DNA of 64,000 nt from Rhizophagus irregularis (GCF_026210795.1 NC_089446.1:3935001-3999000); one strand, 5' to 3'. Shown: positions 1 to 13,777, counted from the stretch's first letter. A program made the numbers and translations. The notes: generated by a model from the letters alone, not told the origin.

Positions 1-2024
1 ATTAGAATTAAAGAGATTCAAAAAAAATCTTTAAATTTCAACAGTATCAATCATTAATGATAACTTATGATCATTGTTTTACCAAATTATAATTTTAATA
101 TACTTTTTTTAATTATTTTGTTATTATTCTATATTACTATCATAATACTTGATGATATTTAGTTGTTTAACTTCATTAATAGTTTATTATGATTAATAAG
201 TATTAAAATATCTTCAATTATAAATATATACAGTATTCACATTTAATTTGTATAATAACAGCAATAATTAAATATTAGGAAATGCAAACAGTTGATAAAA
301 CTAAAATTTATGATTTCATTGGATGATATCACATGATCAATCATTTACATATATAAGCCTTTGCTACTAATAGCTTGTTTTTCTTTTTCTTTTTCCATAA
401 AAAGTTCACTTTTTGAATGCATATTCATTAACTTACTTTAGTTAGTTTTTCTCACTATGTATTTATACCTCTTAGTTTGTACTTTACACAAAGTCAGTGC
501 AAATCTCATCCTTTCAGTATTTCATATGCAATCATATTGTGTTCTTTAATATTTTTCCCAGTTGTCTTCCAACTAGGGTTCAATTAGTATTATATTATTG
601 GGTTATTTAAATCTAGCCGTATACGGATTGATCCGGACTGATCTGGATTAAACCGAAAATCCGGATGAAAATCCGCAATTTCGGATAATCATTAACAATT
701 GCAGTAGGTAACTCAAAATATTTCTGAAACCAATGATCTGATTTAACAGTTGATAGTTTTTAATGTTGCGCATATAATAGTAGGACAAATAATTTTTTTT
801 TTATCCGGATTTTCATTAAATTAAAAGTTTTCATCCGGATTTCATCACACGGATTTGAAGTACTATCTACTCTGTTAAAACGTGACTTACTTTTTTTTTG
901 AAGACTTACTGGGGTTACTTCAACAACAGTAAGGGAACTTAATTTTAGGAAATGTTAAAATTATAAATTCTGGTCGGCATTTAAGCCTTTTACTAATTTT
1001 CCAAAAGGGAAATGTGTAACATCATCTTCCACGTCCCTTTTTCCCCAACAATGGTTAAGAAATCATAGTTGGGATATAGAATATGAACAAATAACGGGAT
1101 TTATCAAACTTGCTAATATTTGTATGTAGACGGGTGAGTATTTGCGAAATTATTAATTTTAATAATTCAAAAAAAAAAAAAATATTTTTAACAGATTTCT
1201 CAGTATTAAATTAATTGTTTCTATCCCAACAAATGTTTGACCAAGATTTCAACGTCATGCGTGTATCCACAGCATTTTAGGAAAATTTTAGTAAATTTTA
1301 AATTTATCATAAACAGTAAACAGTAAACAAAAATTATTTTATGCACCAATTAAAAGTTTAAAATTCCGTCATTTGTGCAGCAATAATTGGTTATCAAAGA
1401 TATGCGTTTGTTTATCAAATTAACATAATAGATAAATAATAATAATAACTATTGATATGCATCAAATTAATTTATTGAACTACAGATTGCCGTTGAAAGT
1501 TTAACCTTAAAAGTTCTTGAATTTTATTGGTAAAAGTTTTAATTAATAGTTTTTGACAATTTTTACGTTGAAAATTTCTCTAATAATTTTTTTTTTATTT
1601 TATTTTCATTCTTTTTCCTCCGCATTTTTTTATAGAAAAAAAAATAATAAATAATACTACGCATACCTTTTTTAAACTTTACCCTTTCAATTAATCTCAT
1701 ATTCCATATTTTTCAATAGAATTTTAATTTATTTGATCTAGACTTTATAGAAACCAATAATAAATTATTTATTTTAAACCCATTTTTTTTACCAATATCT
1801 TTTTTTAGATTTGTTGACTTAAAATCTTTTTCTACATTTCGGGCAGGTACCCGGCATAAATCAAATAATCATACAAACTGGATTCTGTTTTGAATAAAAT
1901 TTTAATCCCATATTCCCAACTTGTAGTTACCTTACTATTAATCCACATTCCTTTTTTTCAATATCTACTTTCCTTTATAAATTGTATTTATCCTTCTACC
2001 AAAAAGAATATTGTTCGTATTAAT
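1..2024. other. AT-rich intergenic region upstream of the kinesin gene
   Basis: No convincing coding region was found. The stretch is rich in A/T runs. The only structured element is a pair of inverted CCGGAT-containing segments at about 625-665 and 803-845, listed separately. The last few hundred bases before the kinesin ATG at 2025 are T-rich, as expected for a fungal promoter, but no specific binding site can be assigned. Confidence 0.6.
621..856. repeat. CCGGAT inverted repeat, possible small non-autonomous element
   Basis: The segment near 655-675 contains AAAATCCGGATGAAAATCCG. The segment near 803-845 contains two copies in the opposite sense (ATCCGGATTTTCATT and TTTTCATCCGGATTT), and further CGGATT motifs lie around 624-640 and 849-855. 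The arrangement could be a short foldback or MITE-like insertion. No clear target-site duplication was identified. Confidence 0.35.
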
Positions 2025-5000
2025 ATGTCCAATAACAACACAGATAATATTAGCGAAATTAAAGAAATTAAAGTGCAAGTTGGTAAGTTAAAAGGAAATT
2101 TTTTTTTGAATATTTAGGCAAGTAATATATTATTAACAATGAATCTACTACATAAAGCTCTTCGTATAAGACCCTTGTCCGCTGAAGAGTTAGTTAGGAT
2201 ACCATCAAGATTACAGAGAAATGTTATTTCCACAACACCTTTTACGCCGAATCAAGTTGTTATCCAAGGTGAAAAGAAACAATCATTCACCTTTGATCAT
2301 GTCTTTGGTCCGGAAACAACACAAAAAGAGATTTATGACAAAACTGTCATGAAATTAATAGACCAATTCTTAGAAGGTATGTTATATAAATTTATAAATT
2401 TTTTAAAAATATTAATATTTTTTTTTTTTGAAGTATTAATCGATTATTTTCGTGTGGCGCAGGAAACAACGTGACTGTACTAACATTTGGACATACATCA
2501 TCTGGCAAATCATATACGATGGGAACAACAGAAAAATCAACTCATGAATCAAAGGGAATAATTCCAAGATCAATTACAACATTATTGTCTTGTGTAAATT
2601 CAACTCAATATAAAACACGTAAACCTTTCATGAAAGTTTCTTTCGTGGAAATATATAACGATGAATCAACAGATTTGCTTTGCGAAGGCGGTGATAGAAA
2701 ATTAAACACTTCTTTAACTGGATTACAAGAAATTAGAGTTAATAGTGCTGAAGAAGTTACGGGGTAAGTATACTTTATGAAAAATTATAGGTATATATTG
2801 TACTTGATTCATTAATTTAATTAATCTTTTTTTTTTTAAAGCCTTTTATCCTTAGGACAGTTGAATCGAAGATCAAACGCGCAAGATTTAAATCGACATG
2901 ATCCTGATAACTCACACGTAATTGTTACTTTCACCTTGACTCAACAAAAATTCATACCAAATAATGGACCTTCCACGGGTTCTTCAGATACACCTCCGTC
3001 AACTCCGTCAACTCCAAATAAGGTTTTTTCTCCAAAATTAAATAAACAATTTGATGGTGAATGGGTTACGGTAACAAGTAAATTTCATTTCGTTGATTTA
3101 GCTGGTAACGAAATGGTACGTCATAATTATTATTTTATTTTTTTTTTATTCAAAAATTTGTGTAACAGTTTTTTTTTTTCTTACATTATAGGAAAAAGGT
3201 AGCTTCGGGTTAGAACATAAATTAAAAGAACATTTTACGTCAACCAATGAATTAACGACCAAAGTCGCGATTGGTAATGCAATTTGTGCTCTTGGAGATC
3301 CATCAGAAAATTCAACATTTTTACCTTATAAAGGCAGTAAACTTACTAGAATATTACAAAATTATCTTTGTAATAATATTCAAGCTTTAATTATAGCTTG
3401 CGTTTCACCAATAGAATATAATATTAAAGAAACTGTTAATACATTAGAATACGCTAAACATGCTCGTAAAATAAAATATACTCATATAAATCATCAAGAA
3501 GATCAAGTAGAAGAAAAAGAAGAAGAGGAAGGTTGGAATAATTTGGAACATTTACAAAATTTAGTATTAAAATTAAGATCTGAAATCAAAGCCTTAAAAG
3601 GTGCTTTGACATTTTCATTTGATAATGATTTGGAATCTGGAACAATTTCAAATGATCAATCAAGTTTATCTTCTTCAAATAATGAAAAAGAAATCAATTC
3701 ACTTGAAAATAAATTTATTATACTTAAACGTTCTTTTAATGATCTTTCAAAAGAATTTGTAAAATCAAAGACTTCGGATTCGATTACTGAAGAAAATATT
3801 GACGATTCTAATTCGGAGGAAGATGCTGATAATGTTACTTTGGTTCAAGATGATAATAGTTCTACTCATTCAAAAGATGAATCAAGATCAAAACAAAATA
3901 ATGATAAATCTTTTATTAAAAATGTTTGGCCAAGTTTTCAGAAAGCTGTTGGACCTCTTATTCAAGAGTATGAAAAATCTATCTCTTCCCTTGAAAATCA
4001 ATTATCATTGGTTCGTGCAGCTTTAACTCATTCAGAATCAAAAATGCAAGTTCAAGAACGTAAACTTAATGAAGCTGAAGAATCTAATGAACATAGTAAA
4101 ACGAAGATAGATGATTTAAAACATAAAATTTCAAAACTTCATGAAAGAGAAGAAACTACCGAAAATTATATTAAAGATCTTGAGGCAAAATTGAATTCCG
4201 ATTCTAACGAAATAAAGAAAGATAAATTAATTATTAATGATTTAAAAAATTATGTAGAAAAATTATCTGGTAACGAACAATCTGCCGAGAGTTTTATTAG
4301 AGATCTTGAATCTCGTATAGAAGAAAATGAAAATAAAAATTTAGAAATGAGTAGACTTGATTCTCAACTTGAAAAAGAATTACAAATTAAAGAAGAGAAA
4401 TATCTTGCCCTCGTAGAACAATTTAAAAAGCAAAAAAATGTTGATAAAGAAGAAAATAAATGGTTATTAGGAGAAATAAGAGTTCGTGATAATAAAATTT
4501 TACGACTTGAGAAAAATGTTGAAAATCTTATCAATGAAATTGAAAATATGAAAAAATTAAAAATTGAGGTAACTTCACATTCAAGAAATAATCATTCAAA
4601 ATCTTCTTCTATCTCTTCTATTATGGATACTCCTTCCTTTTTAAGACCGAATAAAATTAGGGAATTCCCTTCAGTTACTCCAGTTTCTCCAATTTCCGTT
4701 TTCGATCAATTTGATGATATTCAAATAATGCACGAAAAAACACTAACAGAATTAGATGAAGTTAAGAATAAATATGAGAAATCTCTTGCCGAACTTAATG
4801 AACTTCGTTCCAAATTATCAGATACGCAATTAGAAAGAAAAGCTAAAATCACTACCTCTTCAATGATTCAAAATCTTCAAGTTGAATCAAACAAATTAGA
4901 AAATGTGCACGCTGATAAAGATTCTGATTTAGATTCCATCAAAAATGAATTTAATAATCTTAAAACAAATTATTCTGAAACTCTTGAAATCGTTGAAAAT

Positions 5001-8000
5001 CTTCGTGAAGAAATCAAAAGAAGAGATACGCTTGCGCAACTTGAAGTTATGTCCGGAAAAGAAACTGAATTCTCTTATGAAAGTAGTTCAGTAGCTGCAA
5101 ATGAACAACAAGACGAACTTGTACAAAGACTTCGAGAAGAGGTTAAAAGACATAAAGATAAACAACGTAAATTATTGGAAATTCTTGCAGAGAAAGAAAA
5201 AATTCCAAATATCCATTTAATTACGATAATTGAAAAACATATTTCCGGTCTTAAATATGAATTGAATCAAGATGTGAATAATGAAACTATTCGTGATTTG
5301 CAAATCATCATAACAGCGCTTGAGGATCAACTTATTAAATTCCAGAAAAGTTCTATCGAATCTTCAAAGGACGAAATTTCTGAATCGGTACAAACAGAAC
5401 AAAACATGATTTCAGAACTTCAAAATTTGGTCGATAAAATTCAAAAAGAGATGATAGTAAAAAGTCATATAATAGCATCTTTATTATTCCCTTCAGTTAA
5501 TTATGAGGATTCCATACAAAAACTTGAAAACGAACTCGAAGAAACAAAACAAGAATTCAGACGTAGGTCTCAAGAAAGTATAAGATTTTCTGGTGTTAAA
5601 ATTGGTGAAAATACTAGTGATCGCTTAGTACAAAATTCTAATGATCAATTAAAAGAATTGGAAGATAAAGTTAAAAGTCTTGAAGATCAATTATCAAAGG
5701 CAAAACTTGCTCAACAAGATACAATTATACAAATTCCTTTATCAGATCTTTCACAAAAATCTATCAAAGAATTCCAAGAAAAACTCGATTATCTACAAAA
5801 AGAATTATTTAACAAATCCGAAACAATTGAAAATTTACAAGTGGAACGAGATATTGTAATGATGCTTCAAGAACAACTAAAGAATCTTAAAACCGAAATA
5901 ACAAATAAACATGAATTGATTGAATCCATAAAAAAAGATCTTACAAATGATGTTACATTAGAAAAGAAATTAAGACAAAAGGAAGCGCAGACTTTAAGTT
6001 TGAAAATGAATCTTTTCCAAGTCCAAAAACAAGAAGAAGCTTTACAAAAAGAATTATCTGAACTTAGAAAGAGCCTTGAGAATGGGGAAGCAGATCAAGT
6101 TCGTCAATCAGAATTGGATAGATTACGAAAAGAGCTAAAAATTGCACATGAACGAGAAATTATGGCTCTTGAAAGAATTCGCGTATTGAAAGCAAGATTA
6201 GGAAACGATTCCGAAGAATCGCAATTACAAGAACAATTGGATTATTCGCATTATGTTGAAATCATACAAAAAAATAAAATTCTTGAACTGGAAAACCGAA
6301 TTTCTGAAAAAGGAACTCGAGTAGATGAATATTTAATTCAATTAAAATCTGATCTAGCTATAACTAAAGAGTCCATGACATCTCATATAAAAATCATTGA
6401 AACATTAGAAACAAAATTGAAGAATGTAGAGCATAGTTCTCAATTATTTATTCTTGAACAACAAATACAAGATTTGAAATTAAAAGAATCTGAACAACTT
6501 CAAAAAATTCAATCTCTTGAAATTCAATTGAATGATCAAAATTTTAACGATTTTGATCAGATAAAACATTCGCTAGAAGAAGTTAAAAAAGTTATCGAGC
6601 AAGAACAAAATCCGGAATATGAATTTGACACAATTACAAATTCCTTAGAAGAATTTAAAGAAGATTCTCTGATCAATTCAATAAAGAATGAAGTTGATGA
6701 GTTAAAATATTCAAAAACTGATTTGTGTAAAAAAGTTCAAGAATTGCAAACACAACTTATTATTTCAGAAGAAAAACTTTTAATAGTTGAAGGGTTGCAA
6801 GAAGAAATCCTACACTTAAAAAATTTGAATAATGAACAAAAGATATCAATCCAACAATTACACCTTCAACTTAATCAAATGCGAGACTCAAAGGAATCTA
6901 CTGTTAAAGAATTAATGACGTTGAAAGAGAATTTTAATCTTCAAAAAGAGGTTGTGAAATTCCTTGAAGATGAAATGAAAAACATGAAAGAAGAATTAGT
7001 TGTTGCTCATGAAACTCATACTTCTTTAACTCAAGAATATGAAAAAGTTTCAAGTTTATTAAATACTACACAAAAACAATGTGCGAATGAAAAGAAACAA
7101 AAAGAAACATTAGAAATTGAAGTCGAAACTTTCAAGCTAGCAGGAAATTCTGGGGATAAGAATGTTAATTCTTTACGAGAAGCTTTAACGAAAACTAAAC
7201 TTGAGATGGTCGCTCAAAATGAAATTTTGAACGAACTTGAATCTGAAATGATGAACATTGAAAAGGACCGTGATCATCATGTTAAATTATCAAAAGAACT
7301 TACCGCAACTCTTGAAGAAAATGAATCGAAGCATCAAGAAACTGTAAAAGAACTAAAATCTAAAATGTTAATTTTAGAAGAAGAACTTGCTTTAGCTAAA
7401 GAATCATCAAAACTTAATGGTGATATCATTACAAATCATAAAGAAAAACTTTTTGATATCCAAACTCAACTTGAAAATACAAATAATTCTGATAAAGATC
7501 AATCCAAGATTATTAAAGAAATGGAGGTAAAATTAAATAAAGCAAATAGTTCCTTGTCACGAAGAGAAGATAAATTGATGAAACAAAATCTCCAAATTAA
7601 TGAATTAGAAGCTGCAATTGAGAAATCTAATCTTGAATTACAAAAAGCTATAACGTCTAAAGCTGAGGCAGAGAAACGTATAAAAGAATTAGAATCAAAA
7701 ATTGCAGAAACTGAGATAGAACTAGTTAAAGAAACTAATGAAAGCCAATCAACACGTGTTAAAGAACTTGAAGGATTATTATCAAAGGCTCAACAGAATG
7801 AAAATCACGAGAATAATACTGCCGAATTAATAGCAGAATTGGAAAAAGCTAAAGAAGCTGAAGCTATAAGAATTAAATTCATTAAAGAATTAGAAACTAA
7901 ATTGGAAGAGAAAAATAATTATGTGGATGAATTGGAAGAAGCAGTAGAATTATCTAATGCGGAACTTATGAAACTTCAAGAATCCGAGAACAAGCATATT

Positions 8001-9236
8001 GAGCTTGTTAACAAGTTAGAAAATAAATTAAAGAATATCCAAAAAGTAAAAGAAATTCCTAATACGAGCAGAGAAATTAAACCACTCAAAGTATCGCAAA
8101 AATCCTCGAATACTTTCTTCGACGCACAAGATTCCGGAACCAAAAAATTTGCAATTGATGAAATTAATAACTCTAATGAATTGTTAAAGAAAAATAATGA
8201 TAGCTTGATCGCTGAAATTATTGAATTGGAAGCTCGTGCCACAATCTTGACAAAAGAAAGCGAGAATTTACATGATGAAATATCGAAACATAATTCATAT
8301 GATGCCGATTCATTAATGGAAATGAAGGTCAAGATCAAGGAATTACAAACCGTCAAAGATGAATTAGAAAATAAGAATGAAAATTACTTTGAAAAATGCA
8401 GTAAACTTGAAGAAAAAGTTCAGTCTTTAATGAAACAATTATGGGCACTTGGAAATGATGGAAATACAATGGCACTTCAAGTTACCGATCTTAATAGCCA
8501 GATAATGGATCGTGAAAAAGAAATAACTAGTTTGAAACAAAAATCTACGACAGGTCATAAAGAAATTTCACGACTTTCAAAAGAAAATGAGTCCTTGAAA
8601 GAAAAAATCAAAAATCTTTCTGCACAAGCATCTAGAGGAATAAATGATGCTTTAGTACGTAATTTATCTAAGGAAACTAATTCGGATAAAGACGAAAATT
8701 TAATTCCAAAATTATTACAGCACGAAAGTAAAATCAAGAAACAAAATGATCTTATCAAAAATCTCCAGGAACATATTTCGGAGTTAGAACAGTTACTAGA
8801 TGAATCTTGCAGAGATATTGAAGGAGTAAATAATGCTAATAATAATCAACTCTCAACAGAAATACAAAAATTAAATAAGAAGATAATGAGTAAAGAGGGT
8901 GAGAATTTGAAAAATAAACAATTTATTAAAAATCTTGAGACTAAATTTAAAGAAAATGAATCACATTTACAAAAGACTAAGGAAGAATTGAATGAGGTTT
9001 TAAATCAAAAACAAGAATTATCTAAATATGTTAGTGAATTAAAATCCATATTAGATGATGCTAGAACTGAAATAGAAAATACTAAATCTTCAGTCGAAAA
9101 TCAAAAAGTGCATATGGAAAAAGCATTGGAAGAAGAAAGGAAAGCTAAGGAAAAATCCGAAAAAGCTAGACTTGCTCTTGAAAGCCGAGTTGAAAGACTT
9201 ATGGCTAAGAAAAATAATAAATTTATGTGCTTTTAA
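2025..9236 (+). CDS. Kinesin-like motor protein with very long coiled-coil tail (five exons)
   Basis: Exons are read as 2025-2082, 2158-2376, 2463-2763, 2842-3115 and 3192-9236. All junctions are GT-AG and phase-consistent, giving 2298 residues. The ATG at 2025 is chosen because exon 1 splices to give VQVALRIRPL, the usual first kinesin strand. The P-loop is GHTSSGKSYTMG (about residues 101-112) and switch II is DLAGNE (about 277-282). The motor ends near KHARKIKY (about 374). From about residue 400 to the C-terminus the protein is Glu/Lys/Leu-rich heptad coiled coil. The family couples ATP hydrolysis to movement on microtubules, and the long tail should dimerise and bind cargo. Switch I, normally NxxSSRSH, reads NRHDPDNSH (about 208-216), so ATPase behaviour may be altered. 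The subfamily is uncertain. Confidence 0.93.
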
Positions 9237-10440
9237 TAGTTTTTATTTTTTTTAAAATATAACTGAGATATAATATATATATATATAGATAACTTTTATA
9301 TTTATAATTATTTTTTCGAACACTTTTTTTTTATTTTTATTATTTATTTATTATTATTATTTTATATATTATTTATTATTTATTTGTAATTAATTAATAT
9401 TTCACCCGTTGCAAGACAATGGGTTCAAATTTACCATTGCACAATAAAATTTTCGAAAACTTTGCTTTGAAATTGTTTCGCATTTCCTTAAAAAAGTTAT
9501 TCATACAAATCACATGTCACGAGGTGCGTTATATTTTAGACTCCGCTATAAATTCTCGACGTGGTGATACAAAACGCCTGCTCGTAGCATGAGTCGATGG
9601 ATGATTGGTTCAGTTATGGTTTGATTTATGCTCCGGACATAATGGTCTTCGTCTCGTGGTAAGAACTGTTACATTATACAAAATAGGTAATCTAAATTCT
9701 AAAAGTTAACATTTTATTAATTTATGATATTATCAAAGTAAAAATAAACAAGATAAATGAAACTCATGGGTGAATATGCATATAAAGTCGATTTTTACAA
9801 TTTATAATGTAAGATACTTGTTTTAGATACACTAAGAATGGGTTAAGGTGTAAAGTTTGTTCCCATGTATAACAAGAAATAATGTTATTTCAAAATCAGC
9901 CTAAATAAATAAATCTTGGAAAGTTCTGTGAATTAGAGAACAATTGGGAACAACAAAAATTGATTTCTTAGAATCGAAACAATAAGATGTATAATATTTA
10001 TTATAATTAATAAAAGATTCATATAAACTGAGACAATAAGAGAAAGTGAATACTAAGAAATTCCATATTTCCTTAGCAGTAGGTTTGATAAAAATGTATT
10101 CTAATAATTAAATATGATATGATGAGTAGATTTAGAACTAATAATAATCTATTAATCTATCTAATACTAATCTAATATAGTAATATGTAATTTTAGCTTT
10201 ATTATAAGCAGTATCTGGTATATAACAGATAATACATATTTCGAATTAAATAAACTAACAATAACGTAAACGATTAGTCGTTAATGATATCAATCGACAA
10301 TCGGTGTCTAAAATTTCGTGTGCTGGTACTAATTTAAAAATGAAAAAATTTATGATGTATTATTTTTTGAGGTCCTGTCTTCGATTAATATTTGCGGCTG
10401 ATAAATTCGATAAATTGAATCTTTTAAAAAGTATTTCTTT
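9237..10440. other. Intergenic region, nothing recognised
   Basis: This is the 3' flank of the kinesin gene followed by AT-rich DNA with no credible reading frame. A TATA/ATTT-rich stretch follows the stop codon immediately. A GGTTCAAAT string near 9421 resembles a tRNA B box, but no cloverleaf can be folded around it. Confidence 0.6.
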
Positions 10441-10626
10441 TTAATTGAAATGAGATCCGTTAAATAATTGTTGTACATATAAATTATCAGAATTCTGAAA
10501 AGTGAGTCGCGAAATTCTGAATAAGGTATCATTGTAATTTCTTCGATAAATTTGATTAATAATTCTTTGACGGCGAATTTTCCTTCTATTAAAAGAATGT
10601 TGTCTATATTGATTTGAGAAAGACAT
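10441..10626 (-). CDS. Small Arg-rich protein, paralogue of the 13550-13777 gene
   Basis: A 61-residue frame starts at the ATG complementary to 10624-10626; a longer in-frame extension to 10689 is possible. The protein begins MSFSNQYRQHSFNRRKIRRQ and ends in NLYVQQLFNGSHFN. It aligns along its length with the plus-strand protein at 13550-13777: an Arg-rich N-terminal half, an ND..F block, a Q/S/N-rich stretch and a shared C-terminal YVxxxFNGSxF motif. Similarity at protein level, in opposite orientation and without obvious long DNA identity, argues that both are genuine genes. No domain is recognised, and no signal peptide or membrane segment is seen. The basic half could bind nucleic acid, but that is speculation. 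Confidence 0.6.
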   Translation of the reverse strand: MSFSNQYRQHSFNRRKIRRQRIINQIYRRNYNDTLFRISRLTFQNSDNLYVQQLFNGSHFN

Positions 10627-13549
10627 TGTACAGTATTTCTCGTGTTTAATGTCTATTGGTTTTGTTATTATTGTTTTTTTTTTTAACATCTTGATAGAAA
10701 AATTGCCATGTCTTTCTTATATATATATTTTAGATCGTACAAAAAATATTTATTCTGCATAAATCTCGAATCACATTCTAAGGTGGCTGGAAGATATTAT
10801 TTGCCTTTATCTTCTTTTTAGCTGATTACGGACATAAAAGTAAATAAACATTAGTATCATTCATTCCTATATTCGGAAAAGTATAAAAGATTGAGTTTAC
10901 TAAGTAATTCTGTAGAGTAAAAGCTTTTAGTAGTAAAATATACCGCGATTTTTGTCAGGATTTTAAAATGGAGTATTCATTTTCAATGAAACAAAGGTGC
11001 ATCCACAATTATCTTTGAAAACCATTCCTTTGGCGTGTACCTATTTTTAGAAAAATTTCTCCAATGACGTAATTGAAAATTTAAATTTTTTGACAAAGAA
11101 ATGTTTGTGTATATGTGTGTGTATGTAAAACATGTGAAAAATTACGCGTATCATTATCGTCCTTTTTTTTTTGTTCGATAAATAAATCTTTATTATTTTA
11201 TGAGTTACATATATTTTGATATATTTGATAAGGATAATAACCGATTTATATGATTTGTTAACCTAAATAATCATAAATATCACCGACTGCGGAATAATGA
11301 TTATCATAAATTTGATTTCCCCTGAAAGAACAATATTAATGTTCGTATTCTTTATTAATTTACGATAAAAAACTGGGAAATTTCTTCGATTTATGACGAT
11401 TTATGATAAAAAAGGTCAAAATTTACATAATAAATACTATATATATCTCGAACGATCCTCTTGTTAATCGTTTTGGATAATATTTTGGTAACAAGATCGA
11501 AATCATAAAATATTCATTGAATCATTATTCATTGAATCATTTGTGTTAAAATCATGTGAAACAAATAAATGTGTAATTTAATGTTTTAGCATTTTTGTAT
11601 AGTTTTATTGATTTATACGAAAAGAATTTTTGTAATACCCCTTTGTCATACCAAATGTAATCATTATATTAGCCGCGATTGATATGGTTGATATGATGAT
11701 GCATATTACAGATTTATATGAGGTAAAGTGCTAGAATATTGTTGATAATGAATGATTTGGATTTAAATGTTTAAATTGGAATTTCTGTATTGATTGTATT
11801 GATTGGTCACAATGTTATAAAATTTGGTTTTTTTATCCCAGCAACTTTATGTAATGATCAGGTCATATGACGATCTTGTTATAATTTTGTTTGAATTATA
11901 TGTAAATATTATATTAATATATAAAAATATACCGTGATTAAATTTGAACAAGCATTAAAGATTCAATTTTAAATCTAAAAAAAAGAACTGAAAATTTTCG
12001 CTTCAATTTCCTAGCAAATCAAAATGAAATTCAGTTTGATGTTGGAAAAAAATATGGCTGATGTTTTTTCAAAATATTATCTAAGCATATCAAGTGATTT
12101 ATAGACGTCACCTCGCATCAATCCAGTACAAAAAAAGTTACGGACTAAAATCATGAATTTCACACGTCTAAAATTATTATTTGATCGACATTCAACTACC
12201 TTTCTTAGTATAGTAAGGAAATTTCTAATATTTAACGAATACCTTTCATAGTTTTTGTTTTTGAATTGTAAGATTAAATTATTTAAATTAAAATTATAGT
12301 CAACTCTCCATAAATGCACCCTCTATAAATGCTATTTACTCTATAAATGCACTCTCTTTCTAAATGCATATATTAAATTAAAAAAATCAATTATTTTAAT
12401 ATCCTTATATTATATCCATTACCACTGATGGATTACTATTTTGACCATTATTAAAAATGACATATAAACACGTAAACACGTTTCTACGGTAGAATTAATG
12501 CATCTCGTATATCTCGTATTCTCTAATGTTTCCGAAACACTAAAATATGTATTACCACAAAAAACGATCTAACTTTTTATGTACAATCAAAAAAATTTTT
12601 GCGCACCGTAAAGGTACTTTAATAATTAGTTTAGATGAATAATTATAATATTACAGTATATTAATCTCCCTCGTTCGTTTTATGATCATAGAATAAGCAG
12701 TTAATCACTTAATGTTTCTATTTATATCGTTTCAAAAAAAAAATAATGATGATTTTATTACAAATTCTTAAAAAAGATCGGATCGGCAGACCACTAAAAG
12801 AATTCCATGTAGCCAAGTGGAACACATCTTACTTGTAAATTGCATTTGCTAACTTTTCGTATTAAGTATCTTAAACCAAAAACAGATTAAGTTATTTTTT
12901 TATTATCATAACAAATATATGAATTTCGGTACGGACCGACTATCGAGTCACCAAAAATCTAAATTTAGTATTTTAAATCGGGTTCAGAACGAAATATACT
13001 GAATTGGTCATATACACATACATTATACATACATATATATATATATTAACCATTATTAAATCAGTAAAAATTGCCAGAAAAAAAAAACGCGTTACAGTAC
13101 TATATAATATACTATTATACTGTATATACTATATAGTATTTAAGAGATAAACACGGTTCATTGTAGAACTAAACATTCAACAAAATGATAGTTGTACATA
13201 TTACGCGGCCTACGAATTATTACACCTGCATTACCTGCATTAAATATTAATATAATAGAACGGACAATAGCGACATATATTCTTATTTTAAGATCAGATC
13301 CGAGCACGTTGTGTTGAATCAATGTCGAGTTACATATAGATGAACGCCATCTAAAGATAAACCTTAATTTTCTATTTAAAAGTAGTATGATTCAAATATG
13401 GGAATGAATGATTATTGAAAGAAAAAATTTTTTCTAAACTCTTTATTATATTGCCAATTTAATATTCACAAAGATTAAAGTAAAAGAAAGATTTTAAAGA
13501 TTTTTTACTTAAAATATATGGCTCATATTTGTCAATAAAATTTAATAAA
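10627..13549. other. AT-rich region between two divergent small paralogous genes
   Basis: No supported gene. It contains short tandem repeats around 12304-12369 and an AT-rich near-palindrome around 13098-13140 (alternating tactata/tatagta strings). A minus-strand frame at 12077-12319 overlaps the tandem repeat and is not credible. Confidence 0.55.
12304..12369. repeat. Short tandem repeat of (CTCT)ATAAATGC
   Basis: Four spaced copies of an ATAAATGC or AAATGC core occur, three preceded by CTCC, CTCT or CTCT. Arrays like this occur as subterminal repeats of pogo/Tigger-type DNA transposons, so this may be one end of a decayed element. No opposite end was found nearby, so the assignment is tentative. 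Confidence 0.4.
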
Positions 13550-13777
13550 ATGTATAATCCACGAAATTATTCTTACCATGCTAATTCTGTTGTCAATCAA
13601 AGAAGACTAAGACAAAGGAGGTACCTACGCCAACGTTTAAATTTGTATAGAACTTGTCATGGTATACGCACTCAAACTAATGATGCAATTTTTTTGAGTA
13701 TGATAATTCGTCTTCCTCCTCAGTCAAGTAATGATCACTATGTGAACGAGTTCTTCAATGGTTCTTCGTTTCCTTGA
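13550..13777 (+). CDS. Small Arg-rich protein, paralogue of the 10441-10626 gene
   Basis: A 75-residue frame begins MYNPRNYSYHANSVVNQRRL. The first ATG is at 13550; the frame is open a little further upstream but only with non-ATG codons. It has an Arg-rich central block (RRLRQRRYLRQR) and ends HYVNEFFNGSSFP, matching the C-terminal motif of the minus-strand gene at 10441-10626. The central part carries a short insertion (TCHGIRTQ) relative to the shorter paralogue. No known domain is recognised. The pair is divergently oriented about 2.9 kb apart, which fits an inverted duplication or independent retention of family members. Confidence 0.6.
   Translation: MYNPRNYSYHANSVVNQRRLRQRRYLRQRLNLYRTCHGIRTQTNDAIFLSMIIRLPPQSSNDHYVNEFFNGSSFP

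Noticed and set aside
7976-8758. Minus-strand frames inside the kinesin tail
   Set aside because: Antisense shadows of a strongly supported coiled-coil coding exon.
9410-9470. GGTTCAAAT string resembling a tRNA B box
   Set aside because: No acceptor stem, anticodon arm or A box can be placed around it.
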